DNA from: Nitrospirota bacterium
Lineage (GTDB): Bacteria; Nitrospirota; Nitrospiria; Nitrospirales; Nitrospiraceae
Length of the DNA: 64,000 bases
Direction: 5' to 3'
Assembly: GCA_026387665.1 (NCBI GenBank)
Contig: JAPLLG010000013.1
Coordinates: forward strand, 186,001 to 250,000
Under the pieces are notes generated by a model that was given only the letters and a program-made list of their open reading frames with translations, did no database searches and was not told the origin of the DNA. Both the position numbers and the translations under genes were made by a program. Below are positions 51,147 through 59,035 of the stretch, one piece after another; positions within the stretch are counted from its first letter, which is position 1; each line of letters begins with the position of its first letter.

Positions 51147-51317
51147 TCAAGCTGCGTTCAGCGTCGGCTGTTTCGCGCGCAATGGGGTCACGCGATTCTG
51201 TGCGATCAAGGGATCGAGGACCAGGCCGCAGTTAATACAGCGGAGCACGGCCACGTCCTGCGAGAAATCCGGTCGCGACTCCTTCACCATCAGCCCGTTG
51301 CATTTTTGACAGGTCAC
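51147..51317 (-). CDS. Small zinc-ribbon protein (56 residues)
   Basis: GTG start at 51317 with a perfect AGGAGG eight bases upstream (51331-51326); TGA at 51147-51149. The product begins VTCQKCNGLMVKESRPDF and continues LRCINCGLVLDPLIAQNR. Two CxxC pairs (residues 3/6 and 27/30) make a small zinc ribbon. Its short length makes it easy to miss. Function unknown; possibly an RNA- or DNA-binding accessory protein. Confidence 0.75.
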   Translation of the reverse strand: MTCQKCNGLMVKESRPDFSQDVAVLRCINCGLVLDPLIAQNRVTPLRAKQPTLNAA

Positions 51318-51428
51318 GCTGCGTTCCTCCTGCTGTCATGTATTGCCGCGTCGAGAGGTTGTCTTTGTACGAGGGCACAGTAGCATTCCAAGATTAATAG
51401 GGTGTTAACTGGCAGTTAAAACTCTCTA

Positions 51429-52724
51429 ATGTCCATGGGTGACGACAGACACGATATTGCGGTGATCGGTGCAGGTGCCGCAGGGCTCGCTGCCTCGATT
51501 TTTACAGCAGAGGCCGCCGCGAAGGATGGTCTTTCGCTGAGGATCCTGCTGCTCGATGGGGCCAAGACCCTCGGTGCCAAGATCCTCGTCTCCGGCGGCG
51601 GACGCTGTAATGTCACGCATGATGTCGTGACCGCCACCGACTTCTTCGGCAATCGCCATATTATCAAAAATGTCTTGGCTGCTTTTCCGGTTCAGGCCAC
51701 GATCGACTGGTTCGCCTCGTTGGGCGTGGACCTCAAGTGCGAAGAGACCGGCAAGCTTTTTCCTGTGACCGACAAGGCGCGGACGGTTTTGACCGCATTG
51801 ATCAATCGCTGTCATGAGCTGGGTGTGGTCATTCGTCCGGACCATCGAGTGACAGAGGTTGCCTGTCTCGCCGGCTCAGAGGGCGGCTTCCTCATTCACC
51901 ATACCCATGGAACCCTGTACGCGAAGAAGGTCATTTTGGCCACCGGCGGCCGCTCGCTTCCGAAAACGGGGAGTGACGGGTTCGGCTATGAGTTAGCGCG
52001 TCGCCTGGGACATCAAGTGCACGCCACCGCTCCGGCCCTCACCCCGTTAGTGTTGGACGAAGCTTTGTTTCACAAGGATCTCTCAGGCATCTCACAGGAG
52101 GTGGAGCTGACGACGACGGTGAAGGGCCAGATCGTGGATCGACGGACCGGCAGTTTGCTCTGGACCCACTTCGGGGTCAGCGGCCCGGTCGTCATGGATG
52201 CCAGCCGTTTCTGGACGGGCGCTCATGAAAAGGGCGAGGCAGTTGAGCTGTGCGTGAACTTCCTGCCGGCCCTGACCCAGGAGGCAGCCCGTCAGTGGTT
52301 CATGGAGCAAGCAGCGGGGTCGCCTCGTCGTTCGTTGACCAAGACCCTGGCGCATCTGGTTACGGAACGATTCGCCGAATCCCTCTGCCGATATCTGGGG
52401 ATCAGCGGACAGACGGCCATTGCCCAACTGCCGCGGAAGGATCGGGATCGTCTGCTGGCGGCGCTCACAAAGTTCCGGCTTCCCGTGCAGCAGGATCGGG
52501 GGTGGAACTATGCGGAAGTCACGGCGGGCGGAGTGCCCCTCGAAGAAATCAGTTTCCGCACGATGGAATCGAAACTCGTGCCGGGCCTCTATCTGGTGGG
52601 CGAAATCCTCGATTGCGACGGTCGGATCGGGGGGTTCAATTTTCAATGGGCCTGGGCCACGGGATGGCTCGCGGGCAAGGCTGTTTCCGTAAGTGCAGAC
52701 ATTGATGGCAAGACTCGCCGATGA
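51429..52724 (+). CDS. HI0933/BaiN-like flavoprotein oxidoreductase
   Basis: 431 residues with FAD motif IAVIGAGAAGLAASIF (10-25), the family hallmark AKILVSGGGRCNVTH, and a C-terminal AEVTAGGVPLEEISFRTMES and IGGFNFQWAWATG. These proteins belong to the HI0933 group, annotated as aminoacetone oxidase-like or as BaiN-like enzymes. The true substrate is not settled. Start at 51429; an in-frame ATG two codons later is equally possible, and neither has a strong ribosome-binding site. Confidence 0.9.
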   Translation: MSMGDDRHDIAVIGAGAAGLAASIFTAEAAAKDGLSLRILLLDGAKTLGAKILVSGGGRCNVTHDVVTATDFFGNRHIIKNVLAAFPVQATIDWFASLGVDLKCEETGKLFPVTDKARTVLTALINRCHELGVVIRPDHRVTEVACLAGSEGGFLIHHTHGTLYAKKVILATGGRSLPKTGSDGFGYELARRLGHQVHATAPALTPLVLDEALFHKDLSGISQEVELTTTVKGQIVDRRTGSLLWTHFGVSGPVVMDASRFWTGAHEKGEAVELCVNFLPALTQEAARQWFMEQAAGSPRRSLTKTLAHLVTERFAESLCRYLGISGQTAIAQLPRKDRDRLLAALTKFRLPVQQDRGWNYAEVTAGGVPLEEISFRTMESKLVPGLYLVGEILDCDGRIGGFNFQWAWATGWLAGKAVSVSADIDGKTRR

Positions 52725-52851
52725 ACAGCCCATGTCTCCCGACGAGGTGTAGGCGCAGAATCGGTGTTTTCTTGACAGAGAGGAGGCGATCATCTATCCG
52801 TGGACAAGGTGGCGGCATGTCCGAGCAGGGGAACCGGAAGGAGCAGATGAT

Positions 52852-53370
52852 ATGGGCCGCATCCTGAGCTGTCCGCGGTGCAAGAATGACAGCATCTTGC
52901 GATCGCAGCCGCAATCGCTACGGGAGCACCTGGCCTCCCTTCTCTTCGTGGCGCCATTTCGCTGTCCATCGTGTAGTCACCGCTTTCTGGCGTCCCGTCT
53001 TTGGCTAGACCATCCCACGCATCCGATCGATCGCCGCGAACACCTCCGGATTCCGGTACGACTCTATCTCTCGTTCTCCGGGGGCAAGGTCCGCGCGGAG
53101 GGAACGGTACTCGATCTTTCGATGGGCGGCTGTATCATCAAGAGTGAAACCCATGTCCATACGGACGATATCTTTTATTTGCAATTGTCGCTTGGCGAAC
53201 GTGAAGCACCGCTTGAAGTGGCCGCGATGGTCCGTTCAGTGAGCGCCCGCGGCATCGCATTCAAGTTCCTTCGAGCCGCTCAAGAGGACAAGCGTCTGCT
53301 GGCCTTCGTTCAGGCCCAGGCGCCGGGTTCTCCTGAGAAATCCTCGCTCAACGCCGGTGTCGCAGCCTGA
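52852..53370 (+). CDS. PilZ-domain protein with an N-terminal zinc ribbon
   Basis: 172 residues. Cys7, Cys10, Cys38 and Cys41 (SCPRCKND and FRCPSCSHRF) form a zinc ribbon split by a hydrophobic stretch. The PilZ domain follows with the intact c-di-GMP motifs RREHLR (61-66, RxxxR) and DLSMGG (88-93, DxSxxG), so ligand binding is expected. It likely changes conformation with c-di-GMP and contacts a partner through the ribbon. AAGGAGCAGATGAT precedes the ATG. Confidence 0.9.
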   Translation: MGRILSCPRCKNDSILRSQPQSLREHLASLLFVAPFRCPSCSHRFLASRLWLDHPTHPIDRREHLRIPVRLYLSFSGGKVRAEGTVLDLSMGGCIIKSETHVHTDDIFYLQLSLGEREAPLEVAAMVRSVSARGIAFKFLRAAQEDKRLLAFVQAQAPGSPEKSSLNAGVAA

Positions 53371-53456
53371 ACAGGCCGGCCAGTGACTCGTAAATCGTGA
53401 AACGTGAAAGGCTTCCGAGGAAGGGCGCTCGGCCGTCCTGCGTTTTCAGCAGCCTG

Positions 53457-53762
53457 TTAGAGCGGAGTTTCCCAGGCAGAGTGGAGCGGATGCTCGTTGA
53501 TCAGCTCCTCGTGTGCGGCGAGGTCATAGGGTTCAATGACGAGGTCCTGCTCATCGAGCGGTTCCGGGCAGGTGGGGGAGCAGAGATAGGCACAGTAGGA
53601 TTCAGCCTTTTCCTTCGTGGCGAACCGGCAGAGTCCATACTCCGGCATTCCGGATGAGGGGTGCCAAAAGGCCAGCTCAATCGCGCTCCCCTGGTAGATG
53701 CCGAGGGTGCGGTGCCGGATCTGAAATCCGCCGGGCAAATGTGAAGAAGGCTCAAGCGACAT
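53457..53762 (-). CDS. Hypothetical protein of 101 residues
   Basis: Soluble, no signal peptide, with two cysteines in ESYCAYLCSPTC, a hydrophobic middle (AIELAFWHPSSGMPEYGLCR) and an acidic tail (EPYDLAAHEELINEH). No family is recognised. It diverges from the lemA module. Its TAA stop directly adjoins a short remnant of the repeat family (53443-53459). A Fur-box-like sequence lies just upstream. Confidence 0.65.
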   Translation of the reverse strand: MSLEPSSHLPGGFQIRHRTLGIYQGSAIELAFWHPSSGMPEYGLCRFATKEKAESYCAYLCSPTCPEPLDEQDLVIEPYDLAAHEELINEHPLHSAWETPL

Positions 53763-53782
53763 TGGACGTTCTACCTTCGTAT

Positions 53783-53801
53783 CATAATGGTGATTCTCAT
53801 G
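53783..53801 (-). promoter_or_regulatory. Fur-box-like sequence upstream of the 101-residue gene
   Basis: On the minus strand CATGAGAATCACCATTATG agrees with the 19-base Fur consensus at about 12 positions by hand count. It is 20-38 bases before the ATG at 53762. A separate inverted repeat CTCATG-ATAG-CATGAG (53796-53811) overlaps it, so another regulator is equally possible. Confidence 0.3.
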
Positions 53802-53859
53802 ATAGCATGAGCATCATCCTGCGCTAAAGACCGCGCAGGCACGTCGAAGGAGGACCACT

Positions 53860-54459
53860 ATGAGCCGTCGCACCTCGGTATTCGCCACCATCGCCATTGC
53901 AGTTCTGTTCACAGGCCTCACGGGCTGCGGCTACAACGACCTTCAGGGATTAGACGAAGACACGAAGGCCGCCTGGAGCGAAGTGGTCAATCAGTACCAG
54001 CGGCGGGCCGATCTGATCCCGAACCTGGTGGCCACCGTCAAAGGCTATGCAGAACATGAAAAGGATACACTCGAGGGAGTGGTGCAGGCGCGCGCGCAGG
54101 CGACCGGGATTCAAGTGACGCCTGACACGTTGAAAGATCCGGCCGCCTTCGAGCAATTCCAGAAGGCGCAAGCCAATCTTACCTCGTCGTTAGGCCGTCT
54201 GATTGCTATCGCAGAGAATTATCCGAATTTGAAAGCAGACCAGAACTTCCGCGATCTCCAGAGCCAACTCGAAGGGACGGAGAATCGTATCGCCGTCGCG
54301 CGCAAGCGTTATATCGAGAAAGTGGCGGAGTACAACAAGGGCGTTCGTTATTTCCCCACAAACCTGACGGCCAAGTTCTTGCTCCACCTGGAAGAGAAGC
54401 CGAATTTCACCGTGGCGGATGAGAAGGCGGTGGCGAAGCCGCCAGAGGTGAAATTTTAG
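53860..54459 (+). CDS. LemA-family lipoprotein
   Basis: 199 residues. Lipoprotein signal with LTGC at the lipobox (Cys23), then the LemA domain: VVNQYQRRADLIPNLVATVK, EKDTLEGVVQARAQATG, LTSSLGRLIAIAENYPNLKA and AVARKRYIEKVAEYNKGVRY. LemA proteins are envelope proteins of unclear mechanism, regularly encoded next to TPM-domain proteins as here. AAGGAGGA precedes the ATG. The TAG stop is completed by the first base of repeat copy D. Confidence 0.93.
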   Translation: MSRRTSVFATIAIAVLFTGLTGCGYNDLQGLDEDTKAAWSEVVNQYQRRADLIPNLVATVKGYAEHEKDTLEGVVQARAQATGIQVTPDTLKDPAAFEQFQKAQANLTSSLGRLIAIAENYPNLKADQNFRDLQSQLEGTENRIAVARKRYIEKVAEYNKGVRYFPTNLTAKFLLHLEEKPNFTVADEKAVAKPPEVKF

Positions 54460-54585
54460 CAGGATGCTGAAAAATCCTGCCAGCGTCGTTCTCGGCTCAT
54501 CGAAATCCTCAACGTACCCCTGAGGGTACGCCTCCGGTTTCGACTCGCCTGCGGCCTTGCTGGACAGGCTTTTTGAGCATCCTGC
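54459..54585. repeat. Inverted-repeat element, copy D (full)
   Basis: 127 bases from GCAGGATGCTGAAAAATCCT to GGCTTTTTGAGCATCCTGC, with core GTACCCCTGAGGGTAC. It separates lemA from the TPM gene inside an otherwise compact module, so it could attenuate the downstream genes. Confidence 0.92.
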
Positions 54586-54621
54586 GCAGAGCTTTTCGCA
54601 TCCGCTGAGCTGAGGTTTAAT

Positions 54622-55506
54622 GTGAGGGACAATCTTCGACAGCTGATGGTTCGTTTTATTCTCGTCGGTGTTTTATCTCTAGTCTCGGCCCTCACCTCTC
54701 CGTCCTTCGCGCTCGATGTGCCGACGCTCACGGGCCGCGTTGTGGATCTTGCGCAGGTATTGCCGGCTGAAGTCGCAGCCTCGCTTACCAATGATCTTGA
54801 AGCCCACGAAACGAAGACCAGCAATCAAGTTGTCGTTCTGATTCTGCCTTCCCTTGAAGGGGAACCGATCGAATCATTTTCTCATCTCGTCAGCACTACC
54901 TGGAAGCTCGGGCAGAAGGGGACCGATAACGGCGTGCTACTGCTCATTGCCCTGCGCGAGCGCAAGGTCCGTATCGAAGTGGGTTATGGCCTCGAAGGCA
55001 CCTTGACGGACCTTCGTTCTGCACACATCATTCGCCAGGAGATCGTGCCCCATTTTCGCGCAGGCGATCTGCCGGGCGGCATTGTTGCCGGAGTCCAGGC
55101 CATCCTCGGCACGATTGAGGGCACCTATAAGGCGGAAGAGGTGCTGCCGGGTCACGCGCCTGGCCAGGAGTCGACCTCGTTCGAGTATATGCTCATCGGG
55201 GTCGTGGTCGGGACCTTGGCCGGCCTCGTATTGAGTCATGGACTGCCACGGTCACGCGCGCTGCTCGGAGGCCTGCTCGCCTTCCTCATTGCCCAGGCTG
55301 CGAGCGTGGGGTTGGGGCTCGCGGCAGCTGGAGTGACGGCCTTCTTACTGTGGCTCATCCTGCAAGCGGGCCGCGGTCAGGGCGGAGGATGGGGAGAGGG
55401 GATCATGATGGGACCGGGCGGTGGGTTCGGCGACTCATTCGGTGGCGGCGGATTCAGTGGAGGGGGCGGGGGCTTCGGTGGCGGCGGCGCCTCGGGAGAT
55501 TGGTGA
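54622..55506 (+). CDS. TPM-domain exported protein (YgcG-like)
   Basis: 294 residues. A signal peptide (LVGVLSLVSALTSPSFA) precedes a TPM domain of about 130 residues (LTGRVVDLAQVLPAEVAASL, NQVVVLILPSLEGEPIESFS, RIEVGYGLEGTLTDLRSAHI). Two membrane helices and a Gly-rich tail (GGGGFSGGGGGFGGGG) follow. This layout is that of YgcG-like proteins found with LemA. The GTG start at 54622 has GAGG six bases upstream; the overlapping ATG at 54620 is out of frame. Coupled to the next gene by ATGA-type overlap. Confidence 0.92.
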   Translation: MRDNLRQLMVRFILVGVLSLVSALTSPSFALDVPTLTGRVVDLAQVLPAEVAASLTNDLEAHETKTSNQVVVLILPSLEGEPIESFSHLVSTTWKLGQKGTDNGVLLLIALRERKVRIEVGYGLEGTLTDLRSAHIIRQEIVPHFRAGDLPGGIVAGVQAILGTIEGTYKAEEVLPGHAPGQESTSFEYMLIGVVVGTLAGLVLSHGLPRSRALLGGLLAFLIAQAASVGLGLAAAGVTAFLLWLILQAGRGQGGGWGEGIMMGPGGGFGDSFGGGGFSGGGGGFGGGGASGDW

Positions 55507-56153
55507 TGAAAATTTTTACAGACGCAGAGCAGGAACGGATCAGGCAAGCAGTTCGACAGGCCGAGTTGGTCACGAAGGGCGAGATTGTGCCGATGATCGT
55601 CCCGGCCTCGGCCCGATATCGCGAAGCAGGCTATCGGACGGGGCTCATGCTTGCCCTGCTCTCTCTGGCCCTGCTCCTGACGATTGAGGTCTACTGGCTG
55701 CCTTGGGGTTGGCCTGCAGGCAATGCTGGCTGGCTGTTGCTGGCGGTCGTTGCATCCTATGGACTCGGGCAATGGCTTGGCAGAGTTCCGAGGGTCATCC
55801 GTCTTGTCACGTCACGCGAGCGATTGGCACATAAAGTGGCTCTGCGTGCCGAGCAGGCTTTCTACAAACATGGGCTGCATCACACGCAAGGCCGGACGGG
55901 CGTGTTGATTTTCGTGTCGTTGTTGGAACGACGGGTGCAGGTCTTGGCGGACAAGGGCATCAACGATCACGTTCCTGCCGGCACATGGGATGGCCTGGTT
56001 AGCGGCATCACCGAGGGCATCAAAACCGGACAAGCGACCGACGCCATCTGTGTGGCGATTGCCAAGTGCGGAGTGCTCCTTGCGCAGGTCAGTCCTGCCG
56101 GCTCCGGCGACAATCCCAACGAACTGTCCGACTCCTTGATTCAGGAGCCATAA
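55506..56153 (+). CDS. Second TPM-domain membrane protein
   Basis: 215 residues. A partial TPM-like N-terminus (FTDAEQERIRQAVRQAELVT, KGEIVPMIVP) is interrupted by two membrane helices (LMLALLSLALLLTIEVYWLP, GWLLLAVVASYGLGQWLG), followed by LIFVSLLERRVQVLADKGIN and a tail. Companion proteins of this shape commonly follow LemA and YgcG genes. Start at 55506 overlaps the previous stop, so the longer frame to 55350 is rejected. Completes the LemA-TPM-TPM module. Confidence 0.88.
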   Translation: MKIFTDAEQERIRQAVRQAELVTKGEIVPMIVPASARYREAGYRTGLMLALLSLALLLTIEVYWLPWGWPAGNAGWLLLAVVASYGLGQWLGRVPRVIRLVTSRERLAHKVALRAEQAFYKHGLHHTQGRTGVLIFVSLLERRVQVLADKGINDHVPAGTWDGLVSGITEGIKTGQATDAICVAIAKCGVLLAQVSPAGSGDNPNELSDSLIQEP

Positions 56154-56202
56154 TGTTCGGTTCGATAGACTGCCTGACGTGGTTCCGCTAGAATCCCGAC
56201 CC

Positions 56203-57819
56203 ATGGCCGATCCTACTGTTGTTGCTCCAGCTTCCGCGAACGTGCAGGACGAGACTCGCTCGGTGGTTAAGGCGGCTGGCTTGATCGGCCTGGCCACGTT
56301 TTCCAGCCGCATCCTCGGGTTCATCCGCGACATGGTGCTGGCAGGGCTGTTCGGCGCGACGCCCGCGGCCGATGCCTTCTTTGTCGCCTATCGCGTTCCC
56401 AACTTGCTGCGCGAGTTATTTGCGGAAGGGTCGATGTCCTCCGCCTTCATTCCGGTCTTCACGGAATATCAAACGCTCAAATCGAAACGAGACGCCTGGG
56501 AACTGGCGAGTGCCGTCTTTACCACATTGCTCACGATCGTGACCGGCATCACGATTGTGGGCATTGTCGCTGCGTCCGGAATTGTCTGGCTCCTAGCGCC
56601 GGGATTTCACGGCGATCCGGCGAAGCTGGGCATGACGACGTTGCTCACGCAGATCATGTTCCCCTATCTGATCTTTATCAGTCTGGCAGCGCTGGCGATG
56701 GGTATTTTGAATTCCATGCGCGCCTTCGCGGCGCCGGCTTTCTCGCCGGTGTTTTTCAACATTGTGATCATCGGCTGCGCATTTTTTCTGTCGCCAGTGA
56801 TGTCGGAGCCGATCCTTGGCGTGGCCATCGGGGTCGTGGCGGGAGGAATGGCGCAGTTTGCCATGCAGCTGCCTGGCTTGAGGCGGCGCGGCATGTTGTT
56901 CGGATTCCGGTTCGCGCCAGGCCATCCGGGCGTGCGACGGATCGGCCGGCTGATGGTGCCGTCGCTCCTCGGTCTTTCCGTGACGCAGATTAATATTACC
57001 GTGAGCACGATCCTCGCCTCCTTCTTTGCCGGCGGGCCGACCTATCTGTTTTACGGCATGCGGTTGATTCAGTTTCCGCTCGGAATTTTTGGCGTGGCAT
57101 TGGCCACGGCGATTTTGCCGACCCTCTCGGCGCAGGCGGCGCGCGGGGCCCTGGATGAATTGCGGACGACGGTGGGCTTTGGCCTGCGTATGATCCTCTT
57201 TATCATCCTGCCGGCGATGTTGGGCCTGATCCTCCTGCGTCAGCCGATCGTCCATCTGTTCTTCGAGCATGGGACCTTTACCTCGCACGATACGGCCGAG
57301 ACATCCTTGGCGGTGCTTTGTTATGCAGTCGGCCTCTGGGCCTTCGGCAGCGTTCGCATCATCGTTTCGGCCTTCTACTCCCTACAAGATACGCGCACGC
57401 CGGCCATCTCCGCGGCGATCGCCGTGGTCTCCAACCTCATCTTCTCGTTGCTGCTGATGTCCTCTCTTGGCGCGGCAGGCCTGGCCCTGGCCACAGCCTT
57501 GGCGGCGATGGTGAATGGAGGCATCCTGGTCGCGGTGTTGCACCGCCGGTTGGGCGGCATCGAGTGGGGCTCCGTGGGACGATCGTCATTGCGCGTACTC
57601 TTCGCATCCGTGCCCTTGGTCCTGATCTGTGCCTGGGTGGCAGCGGCGCAGATCTGGACGCAGCCAGGTGAATGGTCGGCGAAGTCGGCGATGCTCTTTG
57701 TTGCCATCGGATTGAGCGTGAGCGGCTATCTGGTCGTCCATGCCTTGCTGCGGTCTGAAGAACTTGGTTTGGTCTGGGGCATGGTGCGAAAAAAAATGGG
57801 TCGAGTCATCGGCCGCTGA
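56203..57819 (+). CDS. murJ: Lipid II flippase MurJ
   Basis: 538 residues with about 14 membrane helices. MurJ moves the peptidoglycan precursor lipid II across the inner membrane. The N-terminal signature SRILGFIRDMVLAGLFGATP with DAFFVAYRVPNLLRELFAEG, then SAFIPVF, is characteristic of MviN/MurJ. The ATG at 56203 is preferred; a GTG eight codons earlier is possible. Three bases plus a short leader separate it from the alkyltransferase gene. Confidence 0.95.
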   Translation: MADPTVVAPASANVQDETRSVVKAAGLIGLATFSSRILGFIRDMVLAGLFGATPAADAFFVAYRVPNLLRELFAEGSMSSAFIPVFTEYQTLKSKRDAWELASAVFTTLLTIVTGITIVGIVAASGIVWLLAPGFHGDPAKLGMTTLLTQIMFPYLIFISLAALAMGILNSMRAFAAPAFSPVFFNIVIIGCAFFLSPVMSEPILGVAIGVVAGGMAQFAMQLPGLRRRGMLFGFRFAPGHPGVRRIGRLMVPSLLGLSVTQINITVSTILASFFAGGPTYLFYGMRLIQFPLGIFGVALATAILPTLSAQAARGALDELRTTVGFGLRMILFIILPAMLGLILLRQPIVHLFFEHGTFTSHDTAETSLAVLCYAVGLWAFGSVRIIVSAFYSLQDTRTPAISAAIAVVSNLIFSLLLMSSLGAAGLALATALAAMVNGGILVAVLHRRLGGIEWGSVGRSSLRVLFASVPLVLICAWVAAAQIWTQPGEWSAKSAMLFVAIGLSVSGYLVVHALLRSEELGLVWGMVRKKMGRVIGR

Positions 57820-57827
57820 GGTTGCAT

Positions 57828-58385
57828 ATGAGCCGGGCGATCATCTTTAAATCACGATGGGGTTGGATGGCTTTGTCCGAAACGGCAAAGGGGATCGATT
57901 CCCTGGTGTTGCCGAAGGCCTCGCGCCTGGCCGCGCTGTCCGAGTTGCAGTCTGGCTCGATCGAACTGCCGGCCGGCCAGGCCTCGCCGCGATTGCGTGA
58001 GGCGCGGACGCAACTGACCGATTATCTGGCGGGAACACGAACATCGTTCGATCTGCCGCTGGACCTTTCACGAGGGACGACTTTTCAACGGAAGGTCTGG
58101 CGAGTTCTCCAGCGTATCTCTTGCGGCCAGCTGCGGTCCTATCAATGGGTGGCCCTTCGCGTAGGGGGCAGACAGTATGCCCGCGCCGTCGGCAATGCCG
58201 TGGGGGCGAATCCGATGCCGATCCTGGTTCCTTGCCATCGAATCGTGGCGCAGGATCAGTCGCTCGGAGGATTCTCGGGAGGCTTGTCCACGAAACGAAA
58301 ATTGCTCACCCTCGAAGGAACCCTGGCGCAGCTGAGACCGGCAAAAACTGATCGACGCTCAAGTCTGTCTCGCGAAGACCGATAG
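57828..58385 (+). CDS. ogt: Methylated-DNA--protein-cysteine methyltransferase
   Basis: 185 residues. It removes alkyl groups from O6-alkylguanine by irreversible transfer to an active-site cysteine. Cys136 in PCHRIV, preceded by AVGNAVGANPMPILV and followed by GGFSGG, is diagnostic; TTFQRKVWRVLQRISCGQLR is the DNA-binding HTH. The ATG at 57828 has GAGG seven bases upstream. Probably co-transcribed with murJ. The symbol ogt is used for the family type; there is no Ada domain. Confidence 0.93.
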   Translation: MSRAIIFKSRWGWMALSETAKGIDSLVLPKASRLAALSELQSGSIELPAGQASPRLREARTQLTDYLAGTRTSFDLPLDLSRGTTFQRKVWRVLQRISCGQLRSYQWVALRVGGRQYARAVGNAVGANPMPILVPCHRIVAQDQSLGGFSGGLSTKRKLLTLEGTLAQLRPAKTDRRSSLSREDR

Positions 58386-58468
58386 AAGGATCAGAGGGCA
58401 GATATCGTCAGATAGACCAACATCTGCTATATTGAGGTGAAACGTTTTCGAAGATGCGAGAGGTGGAA

Positions 58469-59035
58469 ATGGGAACGCAAGTTTCGCCACGGCATCCGCT
58501 TCGTCAGTTGTTCGGCGCCCTGACCGAGAAGAGCTTTACGGAGCATCTCGGGTGGCCCGACCCCAACGTCACCAGCTACGTCTCCAACCTGCTCGTCGAT
58601 TTTACCCATACTGACCAGCTTTATAAAATCAGAAACCAGGAAGACCGACCGGTCGATACGGTGGTGGACCTCTTGTTTGAATCGGAAGTCTTGCTAGGGG
58701 CCCAGTCGATGGAGCGTGAGCGGGACGTGCATCAGCATATCGGCGATTTCACGCTCTTCATGGCGGGGCTGTTCCCGGAATATCTGCGCCGCCTCAAGAC
58801 GAGCGGGCTGATCTACCATAAGGATTTTCTCGTGGACTACATGAAGACGGGCAAGCGCTCCTACGGGATTGTCGCGCAAATGGCGGACAGCCCGTCAGGG
58901 GAAGAAACGCCTCTGTTCCGGACACTCTCCGATAACTTCGAGCTCTGCGTCACCGGGCTGGGGTTCGTGCGGTCCGATCTGGACCGGATGAGAGATCCGG
59001 CGTACCGTCAGGTTCGGGATATTCTCCTCAATTGA
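58469..59035 (+). CDS. Conserved-looking hypothetical protein
   Basis: 188 residues, predicted soluble and helical, with no motif I know: HPLRQLFGALTEKSFTEHLG, YVSNLLVDFTHTDQLYKIRN, HIGDFTLFMAGLFPEYLRRL and FLVDYMKTGKRSYGIVAQMA. The ATG at 58469 has GAGAGGTGGAA directly upstream and is chosen over an ATG at 58454. The stop overlaps the TTG start of the asparaginase-like gene, so the two are coupled. Confidence 0.75.
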   Translation: MGTQVSPRHPLRQLFGALTEKSFTEHLGWPDPNVTSYVSNLLVDFTHTDQLYKIRNQEDRPVDTVVDLLFESEVLLGAQSMERERDVHQHIGDFTLFMAGLFPEYLRRLKTSGLIYHKDFLVDYMKTGKRSYGIVAQMADSPSGEETPLFRTLSDNFELCVTGLGFVRSDLDRMRDPAYRQVRDILLN

